Source: Bacillota bacterium (GTDB taxonomy: Bacteria; Bacillota; Clostridia; Christensenellales; SZUA-584). Taken from it: a stretch of 10,062 bases of DNA. A program made the translations under genes and the position numbers. The stretch spans positions 1 through 10,062 of the forward strand of contig JAEWCC010000068.1 of NCBI GenBank assembly GCA_023390815.1, read 5' to 3'. The notes under the pieces were generated by a model, which was given only the letters and a program-made list of their open reading frames with translations, ran no database searches and was not told where the DNA came from. Positions 1 to 6,364 of this stretch are shown here, piece after piece; within the stretch, counting starts at the first letter, position 1; the number at the start of each line of letters is the position of its first letter.

Positions 1-355
1 CCACGTCCACGCGTCCGTTCGCGCCGGGTACAATGATGATGGAGTTTTCGCCCTGCGCGTTGACGACGATGGTGGCGGTTCCCGTGCTCGTATCTTCGTT
101 TTCGATGTGTTCGGTTTTAACGCCCGCACTTGCGAGCGCGCTCAGCGCCACCGCGGCAAAGGCGTCGCTGCCGACCTTGCCTAAGAACGTGACGTCAGCG
201 CCCAGCCTTCCTGCGGCGACCGCCTGATTCGCGCCTTTGCCACCCGGAAACGTTTGAAAGGCTTCCCCTTCCAGCGTCTCCCCTGGCTGCGCAAACCGCG
301 GCGTCTTCGTTACGAGATCGATGTTGATGCTGCCCAGCACGCATATCTTCTTCAT
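1..355 (-). CDS. rbsK: Ribokinase (PfkB family), N-terminal 118 codons, cut by the window edge
   Basis: Cytoplasmic sugar kinase expected to phosphorylate D-ribose at O5 with ATP, feeding the pentose phosphate pathway. The visible part has the ribokinase start GSINID (residues 8-13, Asp13 being the family's sugar-binding Asp), the glycine-rich signature PGGKGANQAVAAGR (37-50), and a GEN...VPGANG stretch (102-114) that aligns with the E. coli RbsK lid/sugar region. The start is ATG at 355-353, preceded by GGAGGAAAGA, a strong ribosome binding site. It lies 34 nt after the dehydrogenase stop on the same strand, so the two are probably cotranscribed. The ATP-binding half is outside the window, so another PfkB kinase acting on a ketose cannot be excluded, although the N-terminal motifs are closest to true ribokinase. 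Confidence 0.9.
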   Translation of the reverse strand, partial: MKKICVLGSINIDLVTKTPRFAQPGETLEGEAFQTFPGGKGANQAVAAGRLGADVTFLGKVGSDAFAAVALSALASAGVKTEHIENEDTSTGTATIVVNAQGENSIIIVPGANGRVDV

Positions 356-389
356 TCTTTCCTCCGGTTGTCATCCATGTTGTCTTGCT

Positions 390-1463
390 TCAAACCCAGC
401 CTTCGTGCGGCGTGACCAGTATCTTGATTTGATTCCGGTCTTTGATGCTGCGCTGTATGCCTTCCTCAAACGCGTTTTCAATATATGTCTTGCCGGTGAT
501 CAGCGGCGTGGGGTCAAATCGACCGTCCAGGATGTACTGCACCGCCCATTTAAATTCCTCGCACCAGGTATGCGCATTGGTGCCGATCACTTCCTTGCTG
601 GTCATAATGAGATCGATGACCGACAGCGGTAGATCCTGATTGACCACGCTGGCGACGACGCAGCGGCCCTGCCGCCGCGTAATCTCGTAGGCAAGCTGGA
701 TAGCCGGGATGTTGCCGCCCGTATCAAGCACCATATCGGCCCCGACTCCGTTCGTCAGCTCGTCATACCGATCCCGCCAGCCTTGCTCGGTCGTGTTGAC
801 ACAGTGCGTCGCGCCCACCCGCTTCGCCACCTCGGCGCGGTGCCCGCCGCGATTCACCGAGATAATCCGCTCGGCTCCGGCAATCCTCGCCGCGGCGATG
901 CCGCACAGCCCGATCGTGCCGGCGCCCACCACCGCGACCGTCTCCCCCATCCTGACGCGGCCCAGGCGCACTGCGCGGACGGCGACCGCAAAGGGTTCCG
1001 CCGTCACAAAAAGCTGTTCATCGGCATCGTCCGGCAGAGGAATGCAGTTCTCGCCGGGTACGTTCACGTATTCCGCCATTCCGCCGTCGGTATACTGCCC
1101 GATCGAGATCATCCCGGGGCAAAGCGCGTACTCCTTGCGCTCGCACCAGTAGCACTTGCCGCATCCCGCGACGCATTCAACCGCAACCTTCTGGCCGGGA
1201 ACCAGCCTCTTCACGTTCTTTCCGGTCTTCGCCACCCTGCCGACGAATTCGTGTCCGAATACCATCGGCGCCATCCGTCCCGATGTCGGGTGCGGCCTTT
1301 CGGTGGGGATAATCCCACCGTGCCGGTAATCCTCGATATCCGTGCCGCATATCGCGCACCACGAAATCGCAACCGTCACTTCGCCGTCGCCCGGTTCGCC
1401 GGGGCCGGGCCAATCTTTTTCGTACCGGATATCGCCCGGACCATAAAAAACGAGTGCTTTCAT
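390..1463 (-). CDS. Zinc-dependent medium-chain alcohol/polyol dehydrogenase
   Basis: A 357-residue cytoplasmic oxidoreductase of the MDR family (sorbitol, threonine and butanediol dehydrogenase-like), of usual length. It has a probable catalytic zinc site (Cys39 in CAICGTD, His71-Glu72 in FGHEF, Glu156 in TAEPFAV) and a complete structural-zinc cysteine set, Cys101, Cys104, Cys107 and Cys115. The Rossmann motif is VVGAGTIG (178-185). The end of the second beta strand reads SVNRGG (202-207) with no Asp/Glu where NAD-dependent members usually carry one, hinting at NADP(H); this is inference. I chose the ATG at 1463, not the in-frame one at 1484: AAGGGGAT sits at a suitable distance before it and the product then begins MKALVFYGPG, the typical family start. 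Beside a ribokinase and a sugar importer, a polyol-to-ketose reaction is likely. The substrate cannot be read from sequence; other MDR activities remain possible. Confidence 0.9.
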   Translation of the reverse strand: MKALVFYGPGDIRYEKDWPGPGEPGDGEVTVAISWCAICGTDIEDYRHGGIIPTERPHPTSGRMAPMVFGHEFVGRVAKTGKNVKRLVPGQKVAVECVAGCGKCYWCERKEYALCPGMISIGQYTDGGMAEYVNVPGENCIPLPDDADEQLFVTAEPFAVAVRAVRLGRVRMGETVAVVGAGTIGLCGIAAARIAGAERIISVNRGGHRAEVAKRVGATHCVNTTEQGWRDRYDELTNGVGADMVLDTGGNIPAIQLAYEITRRQGRCVVASVVNQDLPLSVIDLIMTSKEVIGTNAHTWCEEFKWAVQYILDGRFDPTPLITGKTYIENAFEEGIQRSIKDRNQIKILVTPHEGWV

Positions 1464-1490
1464 GCCATATCCCCTTAGCGACATTGGTAT

Positions 1491-1506
1491 CCGCGCCCTT
1501 GCGCGG
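1491..1506 (-). other. GC-rich hairpin in the dehydrogenase leader
   Basis: Perfect 6-bp arms CCGCGC and GCGCGG with a 4-nt loop. On the minus strand it ends about 15 nt before the ribosome binding site of the dehydrogenase. It has no T-run after it, so it is not an intrinsic terminator; a leader hairpin or an RNA-stability element fits better. Confidence 0.45.
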
Positions 1507-1519
1507 TAACAGCCACAGC

Positions 1520-1541
1520 GGGACGTCTGGGAAGCCGTCCC
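1520..1541. repeat. Inverted repeat GGGACG-N10-CGTCCC, possible dispersed intergenic element
   Basis: Perfect 6-bp arms (1520-1525 and 1536-1541) around a 10-nt loop, followed on the plus strand by CCTACA. From memory, short intergenic repeats built as GGGACG...CGTCCCCTACA recur in some gut Clostridia, so this may be one copy of a REP-like family. Only a genome-wide count could confirm that; the window has a single copy. Confidence 0.4.
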
Positions 1542-1669
1542 CTACAAGTTACTTTCAACCTCGCTGCATGTCTGTTTTGACGGATATTCAGATTCTCCGG
1601 GAAATTTGTACAAGAGCCTCCTCGAATGATTCCTCTATGCCGATTACGCCGTTAGCGTGTTCGGGCTGA

Positions 1670-1691
1670 GGGATCACATGTTGTTGATCCC
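1670..1691. repeat. Interrupted palindrome GGGATCA-N8-TGATCCC
   Basis: Perfect 7-bp arms at 1670-1676 and 1685-1691 separated by 8 nt. It is about 210 nt upstream of the dehydrogenase. It could be an operator for a dimeric regulator or a stem in a leader RNA. No T-run follows on either strand, so a terminator is unlikely. Confidence 0.4.
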
Positions 1692-1878
1692 GAAGAAAAA
1701 ATCGAGATGGCTCTTTTGGGAGAATGGGCTTTCCAGCCGTATGGGAATTGCTCGACAACCGATGGGTCGCAACTATCCGCATTGCACCGCTATGGTCAGT
1801 ATCGGCCTTCCCTCGGCGGGTATCGCCGCTTTTACTAATTTCCGCCTGTCAGACTATACGCAGGGTTTTGCAGCGGGG

Positions 1879-1926
1879 TGGAGAAATGGGTGCTTTTACA
1901 TAGATGTGTTGACGGCCATTTCTCCA
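1879..1926. repeat. Long-range inverted repeat with 11-bp perfect arms
   Basis: The arms TGGAGAAATGG (1879-1889) and CCATTTCTCCA (1916-1926) are exact reverse complements, 26 nt apart. Outside them GGGG (1875-1878) and CCCC (1931-1934) could extend the stem past a bulge. An 11-bp exact match at this distance is unlikely by chance, so this is probably a structured RNA arm or the signature of a small repeat element. Function unknown. Confidence 0.5.
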
Positions 1927-1943
1927 TCAGCCCCTGCTAAGAC

Positions 1944-1967
1944 TGAGGCTGCATTGCTGCAGCCTCA
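1944..1967 (-). terminator. Stem-loop after the transport binding-protein gene
   Basis: A perfect 10-bp stem, TGAGGCTGCA paired with TGCAGCCTCA, closes a 4-nt loop. Read on the minus strand the loop is GCAA, a stable GNRA tetraloop. It begins 23 nt after the binding-protein stop codon. The tract after the stem (GTCTTAGC) is poor in T, so termination may be partial, or the stem may protect the 3' end of the operon mRNA. Confidence 0.55.
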
Positions 1968-1990
1968 ATCGTCGATCTTTTGTGATTTAC

Positions 1991-3058
1991 TTATTTGATT
2001 GCATTCGCCCAGAGTTCTTCGCTGTCGGCGTTGTCGATTGTCGCCTTCACCGGAGCCAGCCGCTGGGTTTCGTTGCCGTCCACCGCGATTTCGCCGTTCG
2101 CAGCCGCAACAGCCTTCAGGATCGCTTCTTTACCAAACGTCAGGATGCTCTGCACAGCCGTTGCATCCACTGAGCCAGCCTTGATCGCATCGATGACAAC
2201 CGGGCAGCCGTCAACCGTCGTCACGATGATGTGGCCCGCTTCGCCAACCTTAACGGCCTTGCCAAGCTGATCGAGAGCGGAATTGACCGCAGCGCACATG
2301 ATGGAGTCGGAAGCTTCGAAAATCGCGTTGATTTCCGGATGAGCCTGGAAAGCATCGAGCGTCGCGTTGTAAGAGGTATCCGGATCCCAGTAGGTCGGCA
2401 GGGAGGTGACGATCGTCATGCCCTTCTCGGTGCAGGCTTTCTGGAAGCCTTCGGATCTCTCCTGGCCAGCGGAGGTCGCAAGGTCGCCCTGGAGCTCAAG
2501 GATCTTGAGATCGCTGAGCGCGATGCCCGCTTTTTCAGCAGCTTCAGCCATGTACAGGCCAGCCTGGTAACCATGCTCTACGTTGTCCGACTCGATCAGG
2601 GCGGTGATGTTGCCCGAGGTGACCGAACGGTCCATGCAGACCACGGGGATGTTCGCTTCATTCGCCTTCTTGACCGCTTCGCTCAGCGCGCCGGAGTCAG
2701 CGGGGGTCATAATGATCGCGTCCACGCCCTGGGAAATGAAGTCTTCGATCTGGGACATCTGCGTCTGCGCATCGTTGTCCGCATCGACGACGCGGAGTTC
2801 TACGCCCGCTTCATCAGCGTACATCTGAACGCCGTTGGCCATCGCTGTGAAACCGTCGGTTTTGATCTCAGGCATCGACAGTCCGATGACCAGAGAAGCG
2901 GCCTGCGAAGGCTCCGTGCTCTCAGAAACGACCGGCGCTTCCGATGTGGTCTGCGATTCCTGCGCGGACGGGGACTCCGTCGACGGCTTAGCCGAGCATC
3001 CTGCGAATACGCTCAGAGCAAGCACCAATGCCACAACGATAACTAATACCTTCTTCAT
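1991..3058 (-). CDS. Sugar ABC transporter substrate-binding lipoprotein (RbsB-like)
   Basis: A 355-residue extracytoplasmic lipoprotein that captures the sugar and delivers it to the adjacent permease. It has a signal peptide with lipobox VFAGC (lipidated Cys21), then a Ser/Thr/Glu/Pro-rich linker (about 22-55) tethering a periplasmic-binding-protein type 1 fold (about 56-355). Residues that align with sugar contacts of E. coli RbsB are present: Asp143-Arg144 in MDRSV, Arg201 in QERSEGF, Asp283 in TVDGCP and Gln303. I chose the ATG at 3058 over the in-frame one at 3073 because AGGAGG lies 6 nt before it and MKKVL starts a normal signal peptide. It is the last gene of the importer operon, 51 nt after the permease with a hairpin between. 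It is an evident paralogue of the lipoprotein at 6365-7408 (shared DRSVT, LQGD..TSAG.ER..GFQ and a LWAN..x C-terminus). The exact sugar is unknown. Confidence 0.93.
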   Translation of the reverse strand: MKKVLVIVVALVLALSVFAGCSAKPSTESPSAQESQTTSEAPVVSESTEPSQAASLVIGLSMPEIKTDGFTAMANGVQMYADEAGVELRVVDADNDAQTQMSQIEDFISQGVDAIIMTPADSGALSEAVKKANEANIPVVCMDRSVTSGNITALIESDNVEHGYQAGLYMAEAAEKAGIALSDLKILELQGDLATSAGQERSEGFQKACTEKGMTIVTSLPTYWDPDTSYNATLDAFQAHPEINAIFEASDSIMCAAVNSALDQLGKAVKVGEAGHIIVTTVDGCPVVIDAIKAGSVDATAVQSILTFGKEAILKAVAAANGEIAVDGNETQRLAPVKATIDNADSEELWANAIK

Positions 3059-3081
3059 GTTGTTCCTCCTCATTTATTATC

Positions 3082-3100
3082 TTGCACCTTAAAGATGCAA
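3082..3100 (-). other. Intercistronic hairpin between permease and binding-protein genes
   Basis: On the minus-strand mRNA the arms UUGCAUC and GGUGCAA pair over 7 bp (one U-G wobble) around a UUUAA loop. No T-run follows. Such hairpins between importer genes often protect one part of the message from 3'-to-5' decay. Here it would sit just before the strong AGGAGG site of the binding-protein gene and may help raise its level above that of the permease. Confidence 0.4.
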
Positions 3101-3109
3101 ACCGATTCT

Positions 3110-4087
3110 TTAGTCTGCTTTTCTGTACTTGGTCCGCAGGGCATCCAACATGACCGCGAGGAATATAATCGCTCCGCGGAACACATCCTGCCACTCGGAC
3201 GGTATGCCCCAGAGGTTGAGCGCATTGTTGATAACACCCAGCAGGATGACACCGACGATGGTGCCGGGAAGAGAACCCACGCCGCCCGCGAGGCTTGTGC
3301 CGCCGACGACAACACCCGCGATGACCATGAATTCCACGCCGTCGCCCATGGCTGCCCAGAAGCTGCCGACGCGCGCTGTCGTCATCAGCGCCGCAATACC
3401 GGTGATGAGACCCAGCAGCGTGTATACGCTCATCTGCACACGCCGTACGCTGATACCGGATACCTTCGCTGCTTCCGGGTTACCGCCGATTGCGAACACC
3501 TTTCGGCCGTACACGGTTAGTCGCAGTAGTACTAACGCTAGTCCGAAGACAACTGCCACCATGTAGATGAGCACCGGGATGCCGAGGAACGACTCCTTGC
3601 CGATGAACTGGAAGGCTTCAGGCAGGTCGTACCACGACTTGCCGCTGGAGATAACCAGCGTCAGGCCTCTCGCGATACCCTGCGTAGCCAGCGTGACGAG
3701 GAAGGCGGGCATCCGCAGGTAGGCGACGGATAAACCGTTGACGAGGCCGAATATCGCACCGACTGCGACGATCACGAGGATGCCGACGCCCACCGGTACG
3801 TTCATCACTTTGATGAGGCCGACGCCGCACGCGCTGGAGACCGCCATCACCGCGCCGACCGACACGTCGATGCCGCCTGTGATGATAACATACGTCATGC
3901 CGATCGCGAGTACCGCGTTAACGGACGTCTGCAAAAGCACATTGATCAGATTCGTGCTGGTTAAAAAGCTCCCGTTGAAAATCGAAAGGATGACAACGAT
4001 CAGCAGAAACAGAAAGTAAATGCCGTACTTGAGTATAAACTGTCCGACCGATATCTTTTCGCCCGATAATTTCTCTTTGCTATTCAT
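3110..4087 (-). CDS. Sugar ABC transporter permease (RbsC-like, BPD_transp_2 family)
   Basis: A 325-residue inner-membrane subunit that presumably forms a homodimeric channel for the sugar. It is strongly hydrophobic, with roughly eight to ten membrane segments. Family signatures are visible: MTYVIITGGIDVSVGAVMA (64-82), AFLVTLATQGIARG (128-141), the cytoplasmic ATPase-coupling loop AIGGNPEAAKVSGI (199-212), GGTSLAGGVGSLPGT (262-276) and FRGAIIFLAVMLD (303-315). Length matches RbsC. The start lies 2 nt after the ATPase stop, with GGGGGTG as ribosome binding site, so translation is probably coupled. Ribose, xylose, galactose and other members of this family cannot be separated by eye. Confidence 0.94.
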   Translation of the reverse strand: MNSKEKLSGEKISVGQFILKYGIYFLFLLIVVILSIFNGSFLTSTNLINVLLQTSVNAVLAIGMTYVIITGGIDVSVGAVMAVSSACGVGLIKVMNVPVGVGILVIVAVGAIFGLVNGLSVAYLRMPAFLVTLATQGIARGLTLVISSGKSWYDLPEAFQFIGKESFLGIPVLIYMVAVVFGLALVLLRLTVYGRKVFAIGGNPEAAKVSGISVRRVQMSVYTLLGLITGIAALMTTARVGSFWAAMGDGVEFMVIAGVVVGGTSLAGGVGSLPGTIVGVILLGVINNALNLWGIPSEWQDVFRGAIIFLAVMLDALRTKYRKAD

Positions 4088-4089
4088 GG

Positions 4090-5586
4090 TTACACCCCCA
4101 TCGCTGCTGAAAGCAGGTTTTCACTGTTTACTTCTTGATCGCTCAGGGAGGCCTTGACCTCGCCTTCCTTGAGCACGATAACGCGGTTGCAGACGCCGAT
4201 CATCTCCGGCAGTTCGGAGGATACCAGCAGTATGCCCACGCCTTTTTTCACGAGATCCTCCATGATGACATAGAGTTCGTGTTTTGCGCCGACGTCGATG
4301 CCGCGCGTAGGCTCATCCATAATGAGCAGGCTCGGATTCGTGTTAAGCCACTTGGCAATAACCACCTTCTGCTGGTTGCCGCCCGAGAGGAACCGCACGA
4401 CGCGCTTAATCGTCGGGGTTTTGATCTTGAGATCCGCCACGCTCTGATCGGCGATTCTGACTTCCTTCTCCTTCTTGACGAAGAACCGGTTGGTCGAGAT
4501 GGAGGGCAGATTGGCAAGCGATATGTTGTATTTGACCGACTCGCCCAGCACCAGGCCTTCCAGATGCCTGTCCTCGGTGACCATCGCAATCCCCTGCTTG
4601 ATGGCATCCATGGGCTTATTGATGTTGCCCGGCTTGCCTTTGACGAGGATCTCGCCGGAGTCGATCTTGTCGAGTCCGAATATGCTGCGCAGGATTTCCG
4701 TGCGGCCGGAGCCCATGAGCCCATAAATACCGACGATCTCTCCGCGCCTGACGTTGAAGGAAACGTTATTGAGTTTATCCTTACGGCAAACGTTCTTCAG
4801 GCAGATGAGTTCCTCGCCGGGGTTCGTATATTTTTGTGAGTAAAATTCATTCAGCGTCGTACCGATCATCTTGTTGACGATCTCGGAACGTTCGATGTCA
4901 CAGAGCGGACTGGTCTTAATCTCCGCGCCATCACGCATGATCGTAATGTTATCGCATACGTCGTAAATCTCCTCGAGCCGGTGCGAAATGAACACGATCG
5001 CCACACCCTTCTCTTTGAGGGATTTAATCAGCGAGAACAGGATGCGCACCTCAGGCTTCGTCAGTGATGACGTCGGCTCGTCCAGAACCAGCACACGCGT
5101 CTTCTGCGCCAGCGAGCGTCCAATCTCGACAAGCTGCTGCTCGCCGATTTTAAGGGCGCTGACTTGCTTGGAGGGTTTGCGGTCGAGCTGCAAGACCTTC
5201 AATATCTCATTCGTGTCGTGGTAGAGCTTCTTTTTGTCCAGAAAACCGCCCTTTTTGGGCATATGATGGATATAGATATTGGAGGCGATATCCATATTGC
5301 AGAACAAAGACAACTCCTGATGGATGAAGCTGATCCCCAGCTCCTCCGCCTTCCTTGTACTGTCGATGTTCACCTTTTCTCCATCAAACAGTATGGTGCC
5401 GTTGTTAGGCGGAAACACCCCGCCAAGAACGTTCATCAATGTGGATTTTCCCGCGCCGTTTTCGCCCACAAGACCGCGAACTTCTCCCGGATAGAGTGTG
5501 AAGTTCACATCCTTGAGTGCATGAACGCCGGGAAAATACTTATTGATGCCTTTCATCTCAATAATCGGTTTCACATCAGCCGCCAT
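4090..5586 (-). CDS. Sugar ABC transporter ATPase, two fused ABC domains (RbsA/MglA type)
   Basis: A 498-residue peripheral membrane ATPase that powers import. The first ABC domain has Walker A GENGAGKST (41-49), Q-loop Gln90, a divergent signature ALKIGEQQ (144-151), Walker B VLVLDEP (165-171) and switch His202. The second has the degenerate Walker A GLMGSGRTE (289-297), lacking the Lys, canonical signature LSGGNQQ (400-406), Walker B LLIMDEP (420-426) and Ser instead of the switch His (VSSELPE). This asymmetry is normal for the RbsA/XylG/MglA family. Length is typical. The start ATG at 5586 follows GGAGGTGAT, a near-perfect anti-Shine-Dalgarno match, although the gap to the ATG is somewhat long (13 nt from GGAGG). 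It is first in the importer operon, after a leader of about 200 nt. Confidence 0.95.
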   Translation of the reverse strand: MAADVKPIIEMKGINKYFPGVHALKDVNFTLYPGEVRGLVGENGAGKSTLMNVLGGVFPPNNGTILFDGEKVNIDSTRKAEELGISFIHQELSLFCNMDIASNIYIHHMPKKGGFLDKKKLYHDTNEILKVLQLDRKPSKQVSALKIGEQQLVEIGRSLAQKTRVLVLDEPTSSLTKPEVRILFSLIKSLKEKGVAIVFISHRLEEIYDVCDNITIMRDGAEIKTSPLCDIERSEIVNKMIGTTLNEFYSQKYTNPGEELICLKNVCRKDKLNNVSFNVRRGEIVGIYGLMGSGRTEILRSIFGLDKIDSGEILVKGKPGNINKPMDAIKQGIAMVTEDRHLEGLVLGESVKYNISLANLPSISTNRFFVKKEKEVRIADQSVADLKIKTPTIKRVVRFLSGGNQQKVVIAKWLNTNPSLLIMDEPTRGIDVGAKHELYVIMEDLVKKGVGILLVSSELPEMIGVCNRVIVLKEGEVKASLSDQEVNSENLLSAAMGV

Positions 5587-5604
5587 GCTATCGTAATCAC
5601 CTCC

Positions 5605-5616
5605 GCAAATATTTGC
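5605..5616. promoter_or_regulatory. Perfect 12-bp palindrome abutting the ATPase ribosome binding site
   Basis: GCAAATATTTGC is its own reverse complement and on the minus strand ends exactly where GGAGG begins. It could be a small operator or a weak stem next to the translation start. Its core AAATATTT is shared with the Rex consensus, but the flanks (GC...GC rather than TTGTG...CACAA) do not match. Confidence 0.35.
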
Positions 5617-5794
5617 TTTATTTCTAAATCACTGAATTATCACAATTTGAATCGGGTTACGTCCCATCTCTATTTACAATTTTAATTTATTTTTATGTAA
5701 TTATTTGAATGTACACAGTCAAAGTCCATAAACTATCTCTCATTGATTCTTCTGTTCTTGCCTGATAACCGTTTTTATATTTAATGTTGACTTG

Positions 5795-5823
5795 ATTATA
5801 TAGTCACATTTACACTTTGTCAA
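5795..5823 (-). promoter_or_regulatory. Consensus sigma-A promoter of the importer operon
   Basis: On the minus strand -35 TTGACA (5823-5818) and -10 TATAAT (5800-5795) are both perfect, with a 17-nt spacer. Transcription should start near 5788, giving a leader of about 200 nt before the ATPase start. The -35 context TTGACAAAG is the same as in the kinase promoter at 9755-9783. Confidence 0.8.
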
Positions 5824-5838
5824 TTTTTATTTTCTTTC

Positions 5839-5863
5839 ATTTGTTACTTATTTGTTTTTACTT
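5839..5863. repeat. Direct repeat one helical turn apart, upstream of the importer -35
   Basis: ATTTGTT occurs at 5839 and again at 5850, exactly 11 bp apart, each followed by a similar ACTT (at 5846 and 5860). On the minus strand it lies about 16 to 40 bp upstream of the -35 box, a usual place for an activator. The tract is very AT-rich, so chance is a real alternative. Confidence 0.3.
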
Positions 5864-6306
5864 TTTTGCAGACAATAACACAACGCCTCCAAAAGTCTGC
5901 CATACATCGCATTTGCCCTATCGCGAGAGCCGCACCATGATCATCGCTGACTCTATAAAGGTAGATATTAATCGTTTTAGTTTTTCGCGTATTTTCGTCA
6001 GATTATGCGCTTTTTCGCGCTTTTATGGTTTAACCCAGTAATCCGTCATACAGAATGATAATCCTTTCAGCCTACAGAATCGATTTGCCGCACCACATTC
6101 CATACAAAATAAGCTGCGAGCAGCGTTTTTCACATCTCGCCAATTAGACAGGTCATCATTTTGTCAACCATATATTGAATCATCGGTGTCTTTCCATTCG
6201 GTGATTATAATTGTATTGGATTTTTGTCCATATGAACAGATTGAAATTTCCTAATCAATATTATCGTTTTGTAATTTCCGGGATTAAAATTAGATGAGAA
6301 AGCATC

Positions 6307-6343
6307 AATAAAAAGAATGGCGGTATCCTGCCCGAATACCGCC
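6307..6343 (-). terminator. Intrinsic terminator of the sensory operon
   Basis: A perfect 8-bp stem, GGCGGTAT paired with ATACCGCC (6319-6326 and 6336-6343), with a 9-nt loop, followed on the minus strand by ATTCTTTTTATT. It starts 21 nt after the stop codon of the sensory lipoprotein, so the kinase operon and the importer operon should be separate transcripts. Confidence 0.85.
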
Positions 6344-6364
6344 TTGATGAGAAAACGTACATAA

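Larger units (their letters stand above)
1464..1990. other. 527-nt spacer without a convincing gene, dense in inverted repeats
   Basis: This lies between the stop of the transport binding protein and the dehydrogenase start. It holds at least five separable inverted repeats (1491-1506, 1520-1541, 1670-1691, 1879-1926 and 1944-1967), listed individually where clear. Open frames of 64 codons (1782-1588, minus) and 113 codons (1657-1998, plus) occur, but neither has a recognisable domain or a good ribosome binding site. I found no consensus sigma-A promoter for the dehydrogenase on the minus strand. The dehydrogenase-kinase pair may therefore be read from the upstream operon or from a weak or regulated promoter here. 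Confidence 0.6.
5587..6364. other. 778-nt AT-rich spacer between sensory and importer operons
   Basis: No convincing gene on either strand; a 74-codon plus-strand frame at 5817-6041 has no recognisable content and no good ribosome binding site. The spacer holds, from the right, the terminator of the sensory operon (6307-6343), about 440 nt with no feature I can assign (about 5865-6306), a direct repeat (5839-5863), the importer promoter (5795-5823) and a leader of about 200 nt (about 5788-5587). Its base composition is far more AT-rich than the flanking genes. The unassigned part may contain binding sites of the response regulator. Confidence 0.6.

Noticed and set aside
7..17. CCACGCGTCCG matches a common cloning adapter sequence, suggesting vector contamination at the left edge.
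   Set aside because: Read on the minus strand it continues the ribokinase frame without a break, and the residues GANGRVDV fit the family after VPGAN. Coincidence is more likely, although the true neighbouring sequence would settle it.
1810..1830. Plus-strand hairpin CGGCG-GGTAT-CGCCG followed by CTTTTACT, terminator-like.
   Set aside because: Only 5 bp of stem, a short T-run and no plus-strand gene to terminate.
1657..1998. Plus-strand open frame of 113 codons.
   Set aside because: No ribosome binding site, no recognisable domain, and it runs through two hairpins and into the 3' end of the binding-protein gene.
2231..3046. Long plus-strand open frame opposite the binding-protein gene (271 codons).
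   Set aside because: It mirrors a well-supported gene on the minus strand; its Arg/His/Gly-rich product matches no family and is a codon-bias shadow.
5641..5665. TTGTGATAATTCA on the minus strand in the importer leader, resembling a Rex half-site.
   Set aside because: The second half (AGTGAT) does not match TCACAA; only one half-site is present.
5765..5785. TGATAACCGTTTTTAT near the importer start site, resembling a CcpA catabolite-response element.
   Set aside because: The central CG is shifted by one base against the consensus, so the symmetry fails.
5817..6041. Plus-strand open frame of 74 codons in the AT-rich spacer.
   Set aside because: Phe/Ile-rich composition is what AT-rich non-coding DNA gives, and there is no ribosome binding site or known domain.
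6109..6127. GCTGCGAGCAGC followed by GTTTTT, terminator-like on the plus strand.
   Set aside because: The loop would be only 2 nt, leaving a 4-bp stem, and no plus-strand gene ends there.
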